From Emiliania huxleyi CCMP1516 (Eukaryota; Haptophyta; Isochrysidales; Noelaerhabdaceae): a stretch of 64,000 nt of DNA. A program made the translations under genes and the position numbers. Positions 43,495 to 54,426 of the stretch are shown piece by piece (position 1 is the stretch's first letter; each line of letters starts with the position of its first letter). The notes beneath the pieces are model-generated. The model did no database searches, had not been told where the DNA came from, and worked only from the letters and a program-made list of their open reading frames with translations. The stretch spans positions 182,392-246,391 of the forward strand of contig NW_005200981.1 in the NCBI RefSeq assembly GCF_000372725.1, read 5' to 3'.

Positions 43495-45410
43495 CTACGC
43501 CCCAAGCTCCTCCCAGCGATCGCTGCACTCGCCCCTTTTGCGGCCGTGGCACAGCCACACGGCGCCCCCACCGTGCGCCGCGAGCGCCGCCATCAGCTCG
43601 CTCGCCGACGAGCCGTGCGTCCCCACCATCAGCTTTGCGCCTACGCGCCCGTCGGCCCTCGGGTAAGCTCGTGCGATCTCGCGCGATCTCGCCTCCCGGG
43701 CGGAGGCGCCGCTCATGTGCGCCAGCTCCGAGATGAAGGAGTTTTGGTACCTGACCGCCGCCGAGCGTGAAGGGTTGGCTCCACTTGCAGGGACTGCTCA
43801 GGGGGCGGTGGCGCAAGGGGATTTGGCGCAAAGGAAGTCGGCCCCTTCCACGCCCTGGGCTGGGGGGGGGGGGGCACCGGCCGTGCCCTGCATCGATCGA
43901 TCTCCTCTCCTCGACATCCTCGCGCCGCTGCAGCGTCTTCACCTGGCAGCGCGCGCCTAACCTCGGCTGACCTCGGCTGATCTCGGGCGATCTCGAGGCC
44001 CTCTTGACTCGGCAGCGGCGCACTCAGTCGCGAGAGGTGCCGCAGTGCAACCTGCGGGAGGGAGGGGAGGGGTGAGGCGCCAAGCCGGTAGAGAGGGAGA
44101 CGGGCTCTTGTGGCTGCTCCGCTGGCCGGCCCCGGACGTGGTGGCGTCTCGGAGGGGGTGGGCATCGTGTCGGAAGTCTCTCTCTCGCACGGTGTGCGTC
44201 TTACGGAGCTGTGTGTGCGTGCGGCGGCGCCTCGAATCGTCTAGGGAGCGTCGAGGAGGGGTCTAGGGAGTGTCGAGGAGGGGCCTGGGGAGAGTGAGAG
44301 GAGGGGTCTGGGGAGTGTCGAGGAGGGGTCTGGGTGGTGTCGCGCCTCGACGTGGTCGCTCGCCACAAAGGCGCGGCACGGCGTGTCGGCGGGCAGCTTG
44401 GAGAGCGCCAAGTCCTCGATGTTTTGCAGCAGCTGCGCCTGCACCACACGACGGCGCCGAGTGACGCAGAGGTCTGCGGCAGAGCGAGAGCGCCAACCCA
44501 CGCGGCGATACGCCGCGCTGCCGCAGCCTCTCGGCTAGACGAGTCTCGGCTACCGTCGGCTAAAGATCGCCTGCCGCGGCCTCCCGCCGGAGCGCACGCT
44601 GCCCAAGTTGATGCGGGCATGGATACCAAGGTCGACGCGCTGCTGCGCTCGCCGCCGGTCGGCCGCGCGCGCAAACGTGAAGAGCCGGTGGAACGCGCCG
44701 CCGTACGCGTACGCGCTGCCTATGGCAGAGGCCGAGGGGGCGGCTGCAAGGAAAGGGCTTCGAAGGGAGAGAGCCGGCCGCGGCTGCTGCGTGTCTAGCG
44801 CCGTTGGAAAAGATGTGGCGCAGCCGCCCGCGGATCGGCTCGGGCGCGCGCGGCGAGTCTGCGAGCGCGGCCGACATCACAGGCCGCTCCATCCGGCCGC
44901 AAAAGACGTAGGCACTCGCGTTGGGCGCGGGCTGCCAGTCGTGCTGCCGGAGTGCCCTCTCAATCTCGGGGACGTGGTTGCGCCAGTTTGGCCACTTGCT
45001 GAAGGGGTAGGCCCACTCGGCGCGGCTGCACGACGGAGGCAGTGCGTCCGCCCTCCGGACGGACGGCGAGCGCGTGAGGAACCGGTCGCACTCGAACTGG
45101 ACGGATCGGGGCGGTGGCATCGTTGGCGGTGGCGGAACTAGCGAGAGGGAAGGCGCGCCCGCGTGTGCGAGAGTGTCCGACAGCGCACCAGGCCATTCTC
45201 GATGTTTGGGTGCCAGAGGAGAGGCACGCCGTAGGCGCGCGCGCAGAGCTCGGCGTTGAGCAGCACGTGCACTCGATTCCCCACCTGCTGCGGGCAGTTG
45301 TAGTCGCCGACCACGCCGGTGCATGCGGTTGCCATGGAGTTTCTGGCCGCAACGAGTTTCAGCGGGTCTGAGCCGTGTTCGCGGGACGTGTTCGCAGGGC
45401 CTCTTTTGTT
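43495..45410 (-). CDS. Fucosyltransferase-like glycosyltransferase, multi-exon
   Basis: A minus-strand gene pieced together from exons. The first visible exon (about 45410-45180) has GDYNCPQQVGNRVHVLLNAE, a GNR block typical of fucosyltransferase-type enzymes. The next (about 45100-44815) has AEWAYPFSKWPNWRNHVPEI and ASAYVFCGRMERPVMSA. Further exons read RVDLGIHARINLGSV (about 44640), VVQAQLLQNIEDLALSKLPA and FVASDHVEAR (about 44450-44350), YQNSFISELAHMSG (about 43740) and VGTHGSSASELMAAL (about 43620-43570). A sugar-nucleotide-binding H-x-R loop and a late G-x-x-x-S-x-x-S-E-L block are expected in this fold. The stop is at 43495. An intron holds a 24-bp tandem repeat (44238-44340). The subfamily and the N-terminal anchor are unknown. 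Confidence 0.45.
44238..44340. repeat. Tandem repeat, about 24-bp unit
   Basis: About four to five copies of GTGTCGAGGAGGGGTCTGGG with small changes, inside an intron of the fucosyltransferase-like gene. Confidence 0.85.
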
Positions 45411-45579
45411 CTTTTTTACCTTCTCTCAGACCGCCGCCGACGCGGCGCGGGGCCGCTGTCGGCGCTGCTGCCGCGCACGCTGCGCTGTGGGCGTCATCAT
45501 CGTGTCCTTACCGCGTCGCCGACGCCACTTGCGGCTCGCTGCTGCCCTGCCCTTCCCTGCCTGCCATCGCGCAAACAAA

Positions 45580-45584
<5 letters not shown>

Positions 45585-45664
<80 letters not shown>
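45585..45664. repeat. (CA)n microsatellite
   Basis: Uninterrupted CA array of about 80 bp directly adjoining the AT/GC mosaic. Confidence 0.97.
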
Positions 45665-45666
<2 letters not shown>

Positions 45667-45845
45667 TATTAATCATAGGGTAATAATTATTAATTATTAA
45701 TCATCGCGCGGCGGCGCGGCGCGGCGCGGCGGCGGGCGGCGCGAGGCGGCGGCGCGGCAGCGGGCGACGCAGGGCGGGGCGGCGCGGCGGCGGATGAGGT
45801 AAAATTACTTATTTGTTAATTAATTACTAATTAATAATCATCGAG
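45664..45845. repeat. Alternating pure-AT / pure-GC mosaic
   Basis: About 40 bp of TTATTAATCATAGGGTAATA-type sequence, then about 95 bp made almost only of GGC/GCG words, then about 45 bp AT-only sequence again. Each AT block ends in AATCATCG followed by a GCGGCGGCG run, giving a direct repeat of the junction. Confidence 0.85.
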
Positions 45846-47025
45846 CGGCGGCGCCGCACGGGGCGGTGCGACCATCAGCAGACGCCCGGGCCTTTGGTCA
45901 TTGGAGCTCGGCAATGGTCGCCCGCCGCCCTCGCTCAGGGGCTGCCTTCCACCCGTCGCTGCTCAGGCCGGGGGAGGGGGAAAGATCTCCTGTTCCGCGA
46001 AACGCGAGCAGGCCCCTCCTTGCCCGGCCTTCGATGCAGGGCGGTGGTCGTGCCATCGGCGCTTCGTACACACACACACCCCGCCGCAACCGTCGCCGGC
46101 GCGCGACACGTTCCCGTCGGCCGGACTGTCCTCGTCGAGTGTGTGCCGCCAAGGCGGGACGCACTCAGGGACAGTACCGACGGGACGCGGCTCGAGGGGC
46201 GACTCCCGCGAAGGCACGGCTGGCAACCGTGGCGCGGGGCTCGTCTTCGAAAAGTCCGCAACTCTCTCGCTGACATGCGCGCCCCGTCGACATTACGACG
46301 AGCGCGCTGCCTTCTTCCGCGTCATGACCACACCCCGCTGCAGCGAAGCTCCAATGCCGCCCCTCTGTGCATGTGACCTGTCGTTGTGGTGAAAGCGGTC
46401 TTCCCAGTTGAGACCGCCCCAGTTCTCGAGCGCACGGTTGATGAAGGGCACGGCGACGGCCGCATGTAGCGCCCAGAGACACGCGCGGAGCGCGCCGCTG
46501 CAGAACACGCGCGGAGCGCGCCGCTGCACAGGCGCGGAGCGCCGCCACTTGAGATTGGGCCTGTGGGTGGGCCGAGTGCTTCCTAGCGTGTGAGTCAACG
46601 CTGAATAGAAACCGCATCTAGCCCTCCACAACCCTCAAAATTTTCTTCGGGGCGCGCTCCGCGCGCGGCGCTCCGCGCCTGACTCCTTGAGCGGCGTAGG
46701 CGCTGGCTCGCACATGTTCTGCAGCTTGGCTTACAAGATCCTGCTCGTGCAGGTGGGGACCCTGTTCTTCATCCCACACCCCTCGTTTGGCGTGTGTCAG
46801 TTTTATGTATGTAAAAGAGTGAGCGCAAGAATTTCGTCAGGGGGGGGGGGGTGGAAACGAATCGGAAACGAATCGGAACCACCCGGAAACGCATATGAGC
46901 AAATGCTTAGACCTTAGTGCTCCAAAATACAAGCCTCTCGCACAGCACACTGGCGCGACAAGGGCGTGGACTGGCGCACACTAGAAAAAGAGAATTCCGA
47001 CCCCGCGCGCACTGGCACCCTGCAA

Positions 47026-48510
47026 TTAGCGCTCGGCTGGTGGTATGAGGCCTGGTGAGGGTGGAGGGAGACCCAGCCGCAGCTGCTGCGCTCGGTAGAG
47101 CTCTCTCCCGAAGTAATAGAGCTCGGTCGACAGCTGCGCGGCGTCGACGAAATCCGCGAGCACCTCGGGCCCGTAGCCGTACTTGCGCATCATATTCGCG
47201 ATGCCATGGTGTTCAGCATGCTGTCCCCTCAGCTGCTTGCTTGCAACTTTGGGACAGGTGGGCCAGCCCAGGAGCTTGCAGAAAGCGCTGAGGCCTTCGT
47301 TGTACTCCTCAAGCAAAGCGATGCCCGCAAAGCTCAGCGCCAGCTCCTTGGCGTGCGTCAGCTCTGCTCGAGTGAAATTGAACCGCTGTGGGCGTGTGCA
47401 GTCGTCCTGTAGGTGAATGGGCAATGCCGCTGTATCGTTTAGGTGATTGCTGCTGGCCTTCAGCAATCTCCTCGCACGCCTGAGTGGTTTGAGCGAGGGC
47501 AGGTCGCAGTACGCGGCGGAATGTGGGAGGTGCGAGCGCTGCACATGCCCCACCCAACTCGAGAGCATAAACTCGGGAATGAAGCCATGCGCCAGAGCGA
47601 AGGGGACGGGGTGACGCATGATTGTCGTCCACACGATCTGGTCGCTCTCGACGGGTGCCCCGATCGGTAGCGCTGGCTCGAAAAAGGCCACGTCGATTGG
47701 CTCGTTGCCTTGCGCGTACGCGGGCTCGTGGCCTCCACAGCTAGGACTGCAGCAGTGGCCGTTGCGTGCGGATGCATTGGCTGTCAGGGCGACGAGCTTC
47801 GCCTCAAGCTGGCGTTGCTTTGCAGCCATCATCTCGCCCCCCCAGCAAACATTCCACGTAGGAGGGGAGTCCACGTAGGTGATCGCGGCACATCTGGGTG
47901 TGATGAGGCTGCAAGTGTCTCGAAGGATGATGCCTAGCAGGGTCGTGCCACCGTGGTGTGTCAGGTGCAGATGCGCGTGCATAGATGCGTTGGGCTGGGG
48001 TGGTCTGGCGGCTCGGCAGGTTCCAGCTGCGGTTGCGCTGCCACCGGTGCAATTCAGCGGCCGTCCTGAACGACTACAAAGGCTGTGCCTCTGGAGAGCC
48101 AAAGACATGGCATGCGCAGCCCTGGCCGATCGCGGAAGTGGCTGGTGCATGTCCATGCTCGCGGAGAGTGCCGCCGCTCGCTCCGAGAGGCCGTCGGCCT
48201 TCTTTTGGAGAGCGGTTGCTGCAACCCCTACTGCTGGGAGTGCTGACATGGCTGAGGCGTAAGCCCCAAGCTGGAGCAGCCGAGTCGAGAGCAGCGGCAG
48301 CGCATGGAAGTGCGCTGACTCATGGCGCCCAGTCGCATTGAGCGCCGCGAGGCATTCACTGGACACACCGAGCCAGTGCTTGATCGAATCAACCGAACGA
48401 CCCTCTGCCGTTCGGTACATGGGCTGCTCCAAGCCAGAACAGGACGAATAATACGAGCTAGACCATGCATTGGGCGCGTTCGCAGCGCACAGGCTCAGCA
48501 TTGGCGGCAT
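47026..48510 (-). CDS. Sulfotransferase-like enzyme
   Basis: An open frame of about 494 residues from ATG 48510; the frame runs upstream through Pro-rich sequence, so an N-terminal anchor exon may be missing. The block HLHLTHHGGTTLLGIILRDT fits the 5'-phosphosulfate loop of PAPS-dependent carbohydrate sulfotransferases (usually H-x-x-K-x-G-G-T-S), and TTIMRHPVPFALAHGF fits the 3'-phosphate block (R-D-P-x-x-R). The Lys of the first motif is absent (HHGGTT), so activity is uncertain. Between them is a Cys-rich stretch (CCSPSCGGHEP). The C-terminal half has FNFTRAELTHAKELALSFAG and LLEEYNEGLSAFCKLLGWP, the late helices of this fold. Golgi transfer of sulfate to cell-surface glycans is the likely role by family. 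Confidence 0.6.
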   Translation of the reverse strand: MPPMLSLCAANAPNAWSSSYYSSCSGLEQPMYRTAEGRSVDSIKHWLGVSSECLAALNATGRHESAHFHALPLLSTRLLQLGAYASAMSALPAVGVAATALQKKADGLSERAAALSASMDMHQPLPRSARAAHAMSLALQRHSLCSRSGRPLNCTGGSATAAGTCRAARPPQPNASMHAHLHLTHHGGTTLLGIILRDTCSLITPRCAAITYVDSPPTWNVCWGGEMMAAKQRQLEAKLVALTANASARNGHCCSPSCGGHEPAYAQGNEPIDVAFFEPALPIGAPVESDQIVWTTIMRHPVPFALAHGFIPEFMLSSWVGHVQRSHLPHSAAYCDLPSLKPLRRARRLLKASSNHLNDTAALPIHLQDDCTRPQRFNFTRAELTHAKELALSFAGIALLEEYNEGLSAFCKLLGWPTCPKVASKQLRGQHAEHHGIANMMRKYGYGPEVLADFVDAAQLSTELYYFGRELYRAQQLRLGLPPPSPGLIPPAER

Positions 48511-49007
48511 GCGGCGACGCTGGCGGCAAGGTGGCGGAGGTGGAGGTGGCGAGGCTGGCGCGAGCGCTCGTGAGGCTGCCTGGCCGCTGGCGCGAGGGCG
48601 GGGTTGCACGGCGGGGTGTGAGACCGCACTTGTGTACGTACTTTTAGCTTACTGGGAGAAAAGAGAGAGGGGGTTGTGTTCTCTCTCTCTCACTTGTGTG
48701 CGAGAGGCGCGAGAGACACACAAAATTACACAAGCGCCCCGGCGGGCGGTCACGGTGTTTGTTTTTTGTTAATTTTGAGTCTCTCATTCACTGAAAGCAT
48801 AACCCCGGGCCCGAAATCGCACAGTGACAGTCAGACATGCAAGACGGGGTCTCTCGTTCACCCTGCACTGCACTGCACTGGGATAGGGTCGATTCCCACA
48901 TGGTACGGGACTTGGGCTTTACGTACGAGAGTTTCCTCTCGCACCCTGCCTGCCTGGTTTCCTTTCCGTGTTTCCTGCTAGTTTCCCTATATAGTTTCCT
49001 TGGGAAA

Positions 49008-49345
49008 CTCCGTGGAAATCATCAATTTCACGGGCCGCTCTGAGCCGAGTCTGAGGCTGGTTTGGGCCCCAAATCAGCCAAATCGGCAAATACCGGGGTA
49101 TTTTGCGGATATACCTGGAACCCCCCGGGTATACCTGGAAAATACCCGCGTAGTTTCATGCCGGTTTCCTCGGTTTCGCCTCAGATTTTGCCCCAAACGC
49201 AAACCAGCTCTCAGACTCAGGGAAACTCGAGAGTTGCCAGACAGACAGAATGGAGCAGGAATGGAGCACCAAACACCCTCTGGATTCCCTGGAAACTTCC
49301 GGAAACTCAAAGTGCTGGGGACCCTCTGCGCTCTGGTTTCCCTCT
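49008..49345 (+). repeat. Dispersed 300-bp repeat, tandem copy 1
   Basis: Starts GGGAAACTCCGTGGAAATCA and contains GGTATACCTGGAAAATACCC. It is followed by a second copy (49395-49660), and an inverted third copy lies at about 56125-56345. Confidence 0.88.
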
Positions 49346-49394
49346 GGGTTGCCGGAAACTCTCGTAAAGGCCAATACGGGACCCCTAAAATCAG

Positions 49395-49660
49395 CTGGTT
49401 TGGGCCCAAAATCAGCCAAATCGGCAAAATACCGGGGTATTTTGCGGGTATACCTGGAAAATACCCGGTATGTTGCCGCTTTTCTCGGTTTCGCCTCAGA
49501 TTTTGCCCCAGACCAGCTCTCAGACTCAGGCAAACTCGAGAGTTGCCAGAATGGAGGTTGGAGCACCAAACACCCTCTGGTTTCCCTGGAAATTTCCGGA
49601 AACGAAAAGTGCTGGGGACCCTCTCGTTTCCTTTTTGGTTTCCGGAAACGTGTATGCAGG
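49395..49660 (+). repeat. Dispersed 300-bp repeat, tandem copy 2
   Basis: Same order of words as copy 1 (GGTTTGGGCCCAAAATCAGC, ...CTCAGATTTTGCCCCA, ...GGAGCACCAAACACCCTCTG). It lacks the first part of copy 1 and one of its GGTATACC stretches. Confidence 0.88.
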
Positions 49661-50545
49661 CCAACGTCCCCCCTCTCCATCATCTCACTGGGAGACGTCG
49701 GCGGTGATGGTGGTGCGACCGATCGAGCTACAAGAGGAGCTTTTGTTCAGCATGACGCCCCCCAATGAACACACCAGTGAGGGAGGGCGAGACGATCGAG
49801 GGGTCCCATACCATGCGGAATCGACCCTATCAAGTGCTGAAGTGCTGCTGAAGCATGACGCAAGGCCGCAGGCGCAGCGCCGGACCGAGCAAGTTCCTCA
49901 CTTCCTCACTGGGTGGGTGGGTGAGCTCCATTCATTCAGTCTCAAGCCCGTTCATGCCGTCGTCCTAGCTGTGACCTGTGTGGCAGGGGCCCAACCCCGC
50001 ACACGGCGGGTCCCCAAGGGTGGGTGAACGCCTCTCGCGGGGACCTCCGCGCCGGCCGCGCCTCGATGCGCCCCCGCTGCCCCTCGCTCGCTGCCCTCGC
50101 TCGCCGCCCCTTGCGAAACTCCCACCCTGTCCCACCCGTGTGTGATCAGTGTCTACAGACGGGAGTATCTTTGGCTCACGCCAGGGCGCTCGTTGCTCCT
50201 CCGTCGCTTTGTATCTCCATATACTGCGTTTATCAGAAGACCATCTGGTGCAACGGAATTGGCTGGATTCTTCCCCTGGCCCTTTCTGCAGCCCAACGCG
50301 CGGAGCGGACGTCGCGGGTGTTCTCGTGAGAAGTGGCGGAAGCGTGCTCCCGCGTGTTCCTCGAGGTGCGCACGGATTCCCGCAGCTGCGGCTCACTCAC
50401 GTTCACATTCCCTCATCCACCACATACTCTCTCTCTCTCGTGCACGAGCAACGCATACTCTCTCTCTCTCTCTCACTGATCTCTCTCTCTGCTCGCGCGC
50501 TCTCTGGCTCATCGCTCCTTTCTCTCTTGATGACGCCAGGGCTCG

Positions 50546-52198
50546 ATGAATTTCAACGACAGACGTGATCATGCTTGGATCCGTGAGCTGCGCTCCCGCT
50601 TGGCAGATATTGCGGAGCCCGGACGTTTAACATGCGCGCTTCACGATCTTCGCTCGAGCTTCGATGTGCACCAGCTTCTCAATATCGTTGAGGATACACG
50701 GTCTGCATGGAGACATGGGAGCCCATGGGGCCATAACAACAGCTTAGGCGGGACACCATCTAAGCTCTACGAGCTGGGCATAGTCAGTTCGCCAACACTC
50801 CCTTATGGGCCTGATGACAGCCTCCGTGAAGACCAGGCACTAGCGATCTTTGCCTACACGCTTGAGACACCCAGCGTGTACGTGAGTATGAATCGTGCCA
50901 TGTTTGATCGAGAAGCACGATCTCCTTCCGGTCCGGCTGTGGACAAGCTGCAATCGTGGCTGAAGTTCATCAAATTTCTCAAGCTGCTCTTACAAATTTG
51001 CCGGAGAGCTTCATCTTCCGAACCTCTGATACTGGATCGCCTTGCTATCGTGGAGTCAAGCATGTGTTTCCTGGCTATCCGGGTGGGCCTGATCCTATGA
51101 GGCAAGAGCACAACCCAGTAGCGCATTATCCTGCCGAGTCATTCATCTGCTGGTATCAATTTTGCTCCACCTCTTATGATCGATCGGTGATGGACAACTC
51201 CCAGTTTTGTGGGCATAGACCTGGACCACGCACAATCTTTGTCGTGCACGTGCACTGCGGCTATCGGATTGAGGCCTTGTCCTGGTATGGGCTTGCCGAG
51301 AAAGAGGTGCTGCTTCCACCATTGAGTGAGTTCCAGGTGAAGGGCGAGGCGCTCAAATTGTGCAATCCTTCTGCCTCGGTCAGCCTGGATCAGGGGTTCC
51401 CAGATGTCATTCAGCTTCGTCAGCTGCCGTCGGCTGAGTCGCTACAGCACCAAATTGAAAGTCTCCAAAGACAACTTCGTGCGATACCTTCTGAAATATG
51501 GCGACAGGACTCGTTTCGATGCGCGCTCATCGAAGGTGGACCGAACATACTCATTGAACGGGGACCGGATTCACTGCGCCTCCCCAAGTCCATCGCAAAA
51601 ACTTGCGATGCCATTGGCCAAGGTTAGTCCAGGCATTCAAAGACCAGCGATGCGTCTTTGTCATCGCTGAACTCTCTAGTGATGCCAATTGGTCGAGTAC
51701 ATCTTACAGCAGCGGAATGAGGTAGCGGCCTATGCTACCAACTTCAACAAGTGCTGGACGAGAGCTCGCATGAGCAATTCAGATAATGCCTATGGCTTCT
51801 ATCACTACATGGGCCATGAGCCAATGGGCCATGAGCCACTCCTTCTCGCACCGGAAATCACTCGCCGCATCGGAAACAAATGGTGGGGTGGATGTGAAGG
51901 TCCGAAGCATGGAACGCTCAAGGCATTGCTGGTCGAGGTACAGCAAGACCTCGAATCTGGGGTAGCGTCTGCAACGTTTTTGACTTCACCAAGAAGTAAA
52001 GGACGCTCTGCTCGAGATGATAAGACTGGCCTGCATGGTCAACGAACACTTCTTGCGATTGTCCATCCTGGCGTATGGACATCGGTGCTGTACACATTCA
52101 CGGACGAGGGTGCTGAAGCGAATCCTCGATGCCGCATTGAACGGTTCGATATCCCGACCCCGCGGTGGGGCGCACCCATGATGATGCAAGAAGTGTAG
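50546..52198 (+). pseudogene. ADP-ribosyltransferase-like gene, frame-broken, lower GC than neighbours
   Basis: Three open frames in sequence (50546-51100, 50956-51627, 51689-52198) appear to be one gene with breaks. The first frame opens MNFNDRRDHAW and leads into a helical part typical of the region before an ART core. Around 50985-51000 the likeness moves to the second frame, which has the R-S-E pattern of arginine-type mono-ADP-ribosyltransferases: YRGV, FCSTS and an E-x-E (EKE) before VLLPP. A charged segment follows, then another frame change near 51440-51620, and a third region of unknown family. These enzymes transfer ADP-ribose from NAD+ to proteins. GC content looks near 50%, well below the window, which suggests foreign origin or relaxed constraint. 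The breaks could be introns, decay or sequencing errors. Confidence 0.6.
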
Positions 52199-52800
52199 CA
52201 GTTCTTCTCCGAAACTGTGATCACTTAATCGGAGCATGACTCCATGGCACTGCAGACCGCTCTCACAGTCCCCCCTTCGTCTAGCTACTTTCCCAGCGCG
52301 TATAAGTCTTTTCGCGCACCCGCCACGTGTCGGCTAAAACCGGGTTACTTCAAAGGTCGTTTTTGGTGTGAGCTTGCTCGCGCTCAGAGTCGGTAGGCTC
52401 CGGGGTAGGGTCGCAGGTGAGACGGGTGTGCTGCTCCTGCTGCTGGCGCCCGCGCTCCGAGGCGCTCCGCGCGCGGGGTGCGCGCCGCCGCGTGCGCGCT
52501 CGGTGGACGGTGCACCATGTATGCGGTGCGCGCGGCTCTTGCGCAGTGGTAAAAATAAATGAGCCAACTCGTAACTCCGGGGGGCGCCTCTCGCAGCGCG
52601 CAGCGGGACTCAGCGCGCGGCGACCGGCGGGGGGGGGGGGGGCTCGGGCCCCGTGTGTGGGGGGGGGGTCCCCCTTAAGAAGGGGAAAAACGCCGTCCCA
52701 ACCCGCCGAACACCCCGCCGCTGCCTCGGCGTGGAGATGGCCTCGATGTGCCGAGAGCTGCAAGCGGCAAGGTGCCTGCGCAGGGGATGACGCAGACGTC
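52199..52800. other. Intergenic stretch, nothing recognised
   Basis: GC-rich, with G homopolymers at 52629-52665. No exon with family likeness seen between the ART-like and GTPase-like genes. Confidence 0.45.
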
Positions 52801-53718
52801 TCAGCGCCCACGAGAAAGGTGAAGCGAAGCCGTCTCTGTCCGCAGAGTGAATGAGAGCATGCTGTCTTCGGCAAGAGGGGCGCAGAGTTTGCCTGGCAAT
52901 GGTGCCCCGCTCCCGTCGATTGACGGGGGTGGTGGAGACGGCGGTGCGGCCAAAGCGGCTCGCACCATGCCCCACAAGAGCGCCACGTTGGTTTGCTTCT
53001 CGACCGACACCGCGATGAAGGGGTGCGCCTCCGCCAGCGCGTGGATCTGGGGCAGCGGGCATGGACGGCGGTCCGTCTTGCTGCACACCTTCGGGAAATC
53101 AGGGGCGGGGGCGGCGGGTGAGGCGTCGGGCAGAGGCATGGCCAGGGAAGGGGAGAGGGCGTCGGCGGCAGCAGTGACAGCGAGCGCGCGTCTGGGCGGC
53201 GCGTACCACGATCGCCGCCCCCTGTCCGTCTGCGCGCAAGTGGTCTGCGACGTACTCGGCGAGAGAGGCCGCTCGAGCGACGCCTCCCACACGACGAGGC
53301 TGAGCTGCACGGCGACACTGTGCGGCGGGGCACCATCGACGTGGCGCTCGATCGGGAGGTCGATGCCTTCGGCGGCGGCGATGGTGCGAAGCGCCTCCAC
53401 GAGGGCACTGCCGCCGACGCCCCTCTCGCCCAACACCAGCACGCGCGCCGGACCGCCATCGGCAGAGTCTGCGACCACGGGCGCACAGGCGTCTTCGGAG
53501 CCGCCAGAAGGCGTGGGGCGGGGCGCGTCGGCGGCGTAGTTCTCATCGGACTCGCCGCAGACATCGCCACTGTCGCCGTCAACGGTGATCTCAGGGATCG
53601 TACCCAAGTTTCTGAGGTGGTGGGAGTGACGGCGCATCTCGCAGACGACGCGGTGCATTGCAGCAGCCCGTGTCTCCGGCGACCACGAGAGGAGCAGCGC
53701 GATCAGCACTGCCTGCAA
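52801..53718 (-). CDS. Ras-superfamily GTPase-like protein, degenerate
   Basis: From ATG 53718 the product starts with a hydrophobic stretch (MQAVLIALLLSW), then acidic Ser/Asp-rich sequence. A strand plus P-loop reads VLVLGERGVGGSALVEAL; the invariant Lys of GxxxxGK[ST] is Gly here. The next strand LSLVVWEAS sits where the G3 box should be but lacks DxxG. Near 53270 the likeness moves to another frame (LAEYVADHLRADGQGAAIVV), implying a one-base break. An intron of about 110 nt then seems to lead to VCSKTDRR, which matches the G4 box with Ser for Asn, and VSVEKQTNVALLWGMV matches the G5 region and last helix. GTP binding is doubtful. Confidence 0.45.
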   Translation of the reverse strand: MQAVLIALLLSWSPETRAAAMHRVVCEMRRHSHHLRNLGTIPEITVDGDSGDVCGESDENYAADAPRPTPSGGSEDACAPVVADSADGGPARVLVLGERGVGGSALVEALRTIAAAEGIDLPIERHVDGAPPHSVAVQLSLVVWEASLERPLSPSTSQTTCAQTDRGRRSWYAPPRRALAVTAAADALSPSLAMPLPDASPAAPAPDFPKVCSKTDRRPCPLPQIHALAEAHPFIAVSVEKQTNVALLWGMVRAALAAPPSPPPPSIDGSGAPLPGKLCAPLAEDSMLSFTLRTETASLHLSRGR

Positions 53719-54426
53719 GCAAAGGTGGGGATGTATCTGGTCCTTCCCCCAGCCCTACGACCTAGCTTGGGGTCTCCACCCTACTTATACCTACCTAGGA
53801 AGAGCTTGACAATGATCAATGTACAAACAAGACAACAACAAATACCCTAGAAAGACAGCCCCGCGGGAGCTCGAGAGGCAGCTCGACCTGGCCTGAATCA
53901 CCGGTTGTTCCGCCAGACGATCGATAGAGTTAGGATAGGAGGGGTCCCGTACCATGCGGAATCGACCCTATCCAGTGCTCAAGTGCTCAAGTAGGCAAAG
54001 AGAGACAGACACGAGATCGAAGCTCTCGAAGCTGCTTGGGATTGCCCCCTCCCCCAGGCTGTACCGGCCGCAGACGCCGCGACCCGCCAGGTCGTCCTCG
54101 CCAGACGACCTCGATTGGAAATGGGGGTAACTCTCTCTCTCTCTCCCAAATTCAAACAACACAAAATCAAATTCACACCTCGCGGGACTACTTGTGTTTT
54201 CGTAAACGTAGTTGTTGCCCCCCGCTACGTCGCACGACTGCGACTGGGGAGAGGGGGGCTAATATGTACTAAATTTGCGCTAAATTTGCGCTAAAGTCGC
54301 GCTATATACGCACTCGAACACTAAAATCGCTAGCCGCTCTCTCTGCAAGAAACCCGAGATCGAAGCCATTCGAATTCTGGGATTGCCGCCTCGAGCCGCC
54401 AGCCCACCCCCGGCAGCAAGCCAGCC
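53719..54426. other. Intergenic stretch with two dispersed repeats
   Basis: It contains an inverted copy of the GGTCGATTCCGCATGGTAC repeat (53941-53984) and the inverted TTTAGCGC-type tract (54255-54325) that matches 1640-1712. No gene recognised. Confidence 0.55.
54255..54325 (-). repeat. TTTAGCGC-type AT tract, inverted copy of 1640-1712
   Basis: The reverse complement contains GTTCGAGTGCGTATATAGCG and GACTTTAGCGCAAATTTAG, as at 1640-1712. This copy has an extra 11-bp CGCAAATTTAG unit. Confidence 0.85.

Larger units (their letters stand above)
45411..47025. other. Intergenic block with microsatellite and base-composition mosaic
   Basis: It contains a CA array, an AT/GC mosaic (45664-45845), and two 26-bp copies of CGCGGAGCGCGCCGCTGCA (46481-46540). 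A minus-strand frame near 46400-46480 has a protein-like stretch (VPFINRALENWGGLNWEDRF) that may be a lone exon; I could not join it to a gene. Confidence 0.45.
48511..50545. other. Repeat-rich intergenic block
   Basis: No gene supported. It holds the inverted R4-type repeat (48803-48845), the GATAGGGTCGATTCC repeat (48889-48917; inverted copy 49798-49838), a tandem pair of about 300-bp units (49008-49660), and CT-rich low complexity (50425-50530). Confidence 0.6.

Noticed and set aside
49000-49707. A 235-residue frame over the 300-bp tandem repeat
   Set aside because: The protein repeat simply follows the DNA repeat, the third copy is not open, and the words are palindromic DNA motifs.
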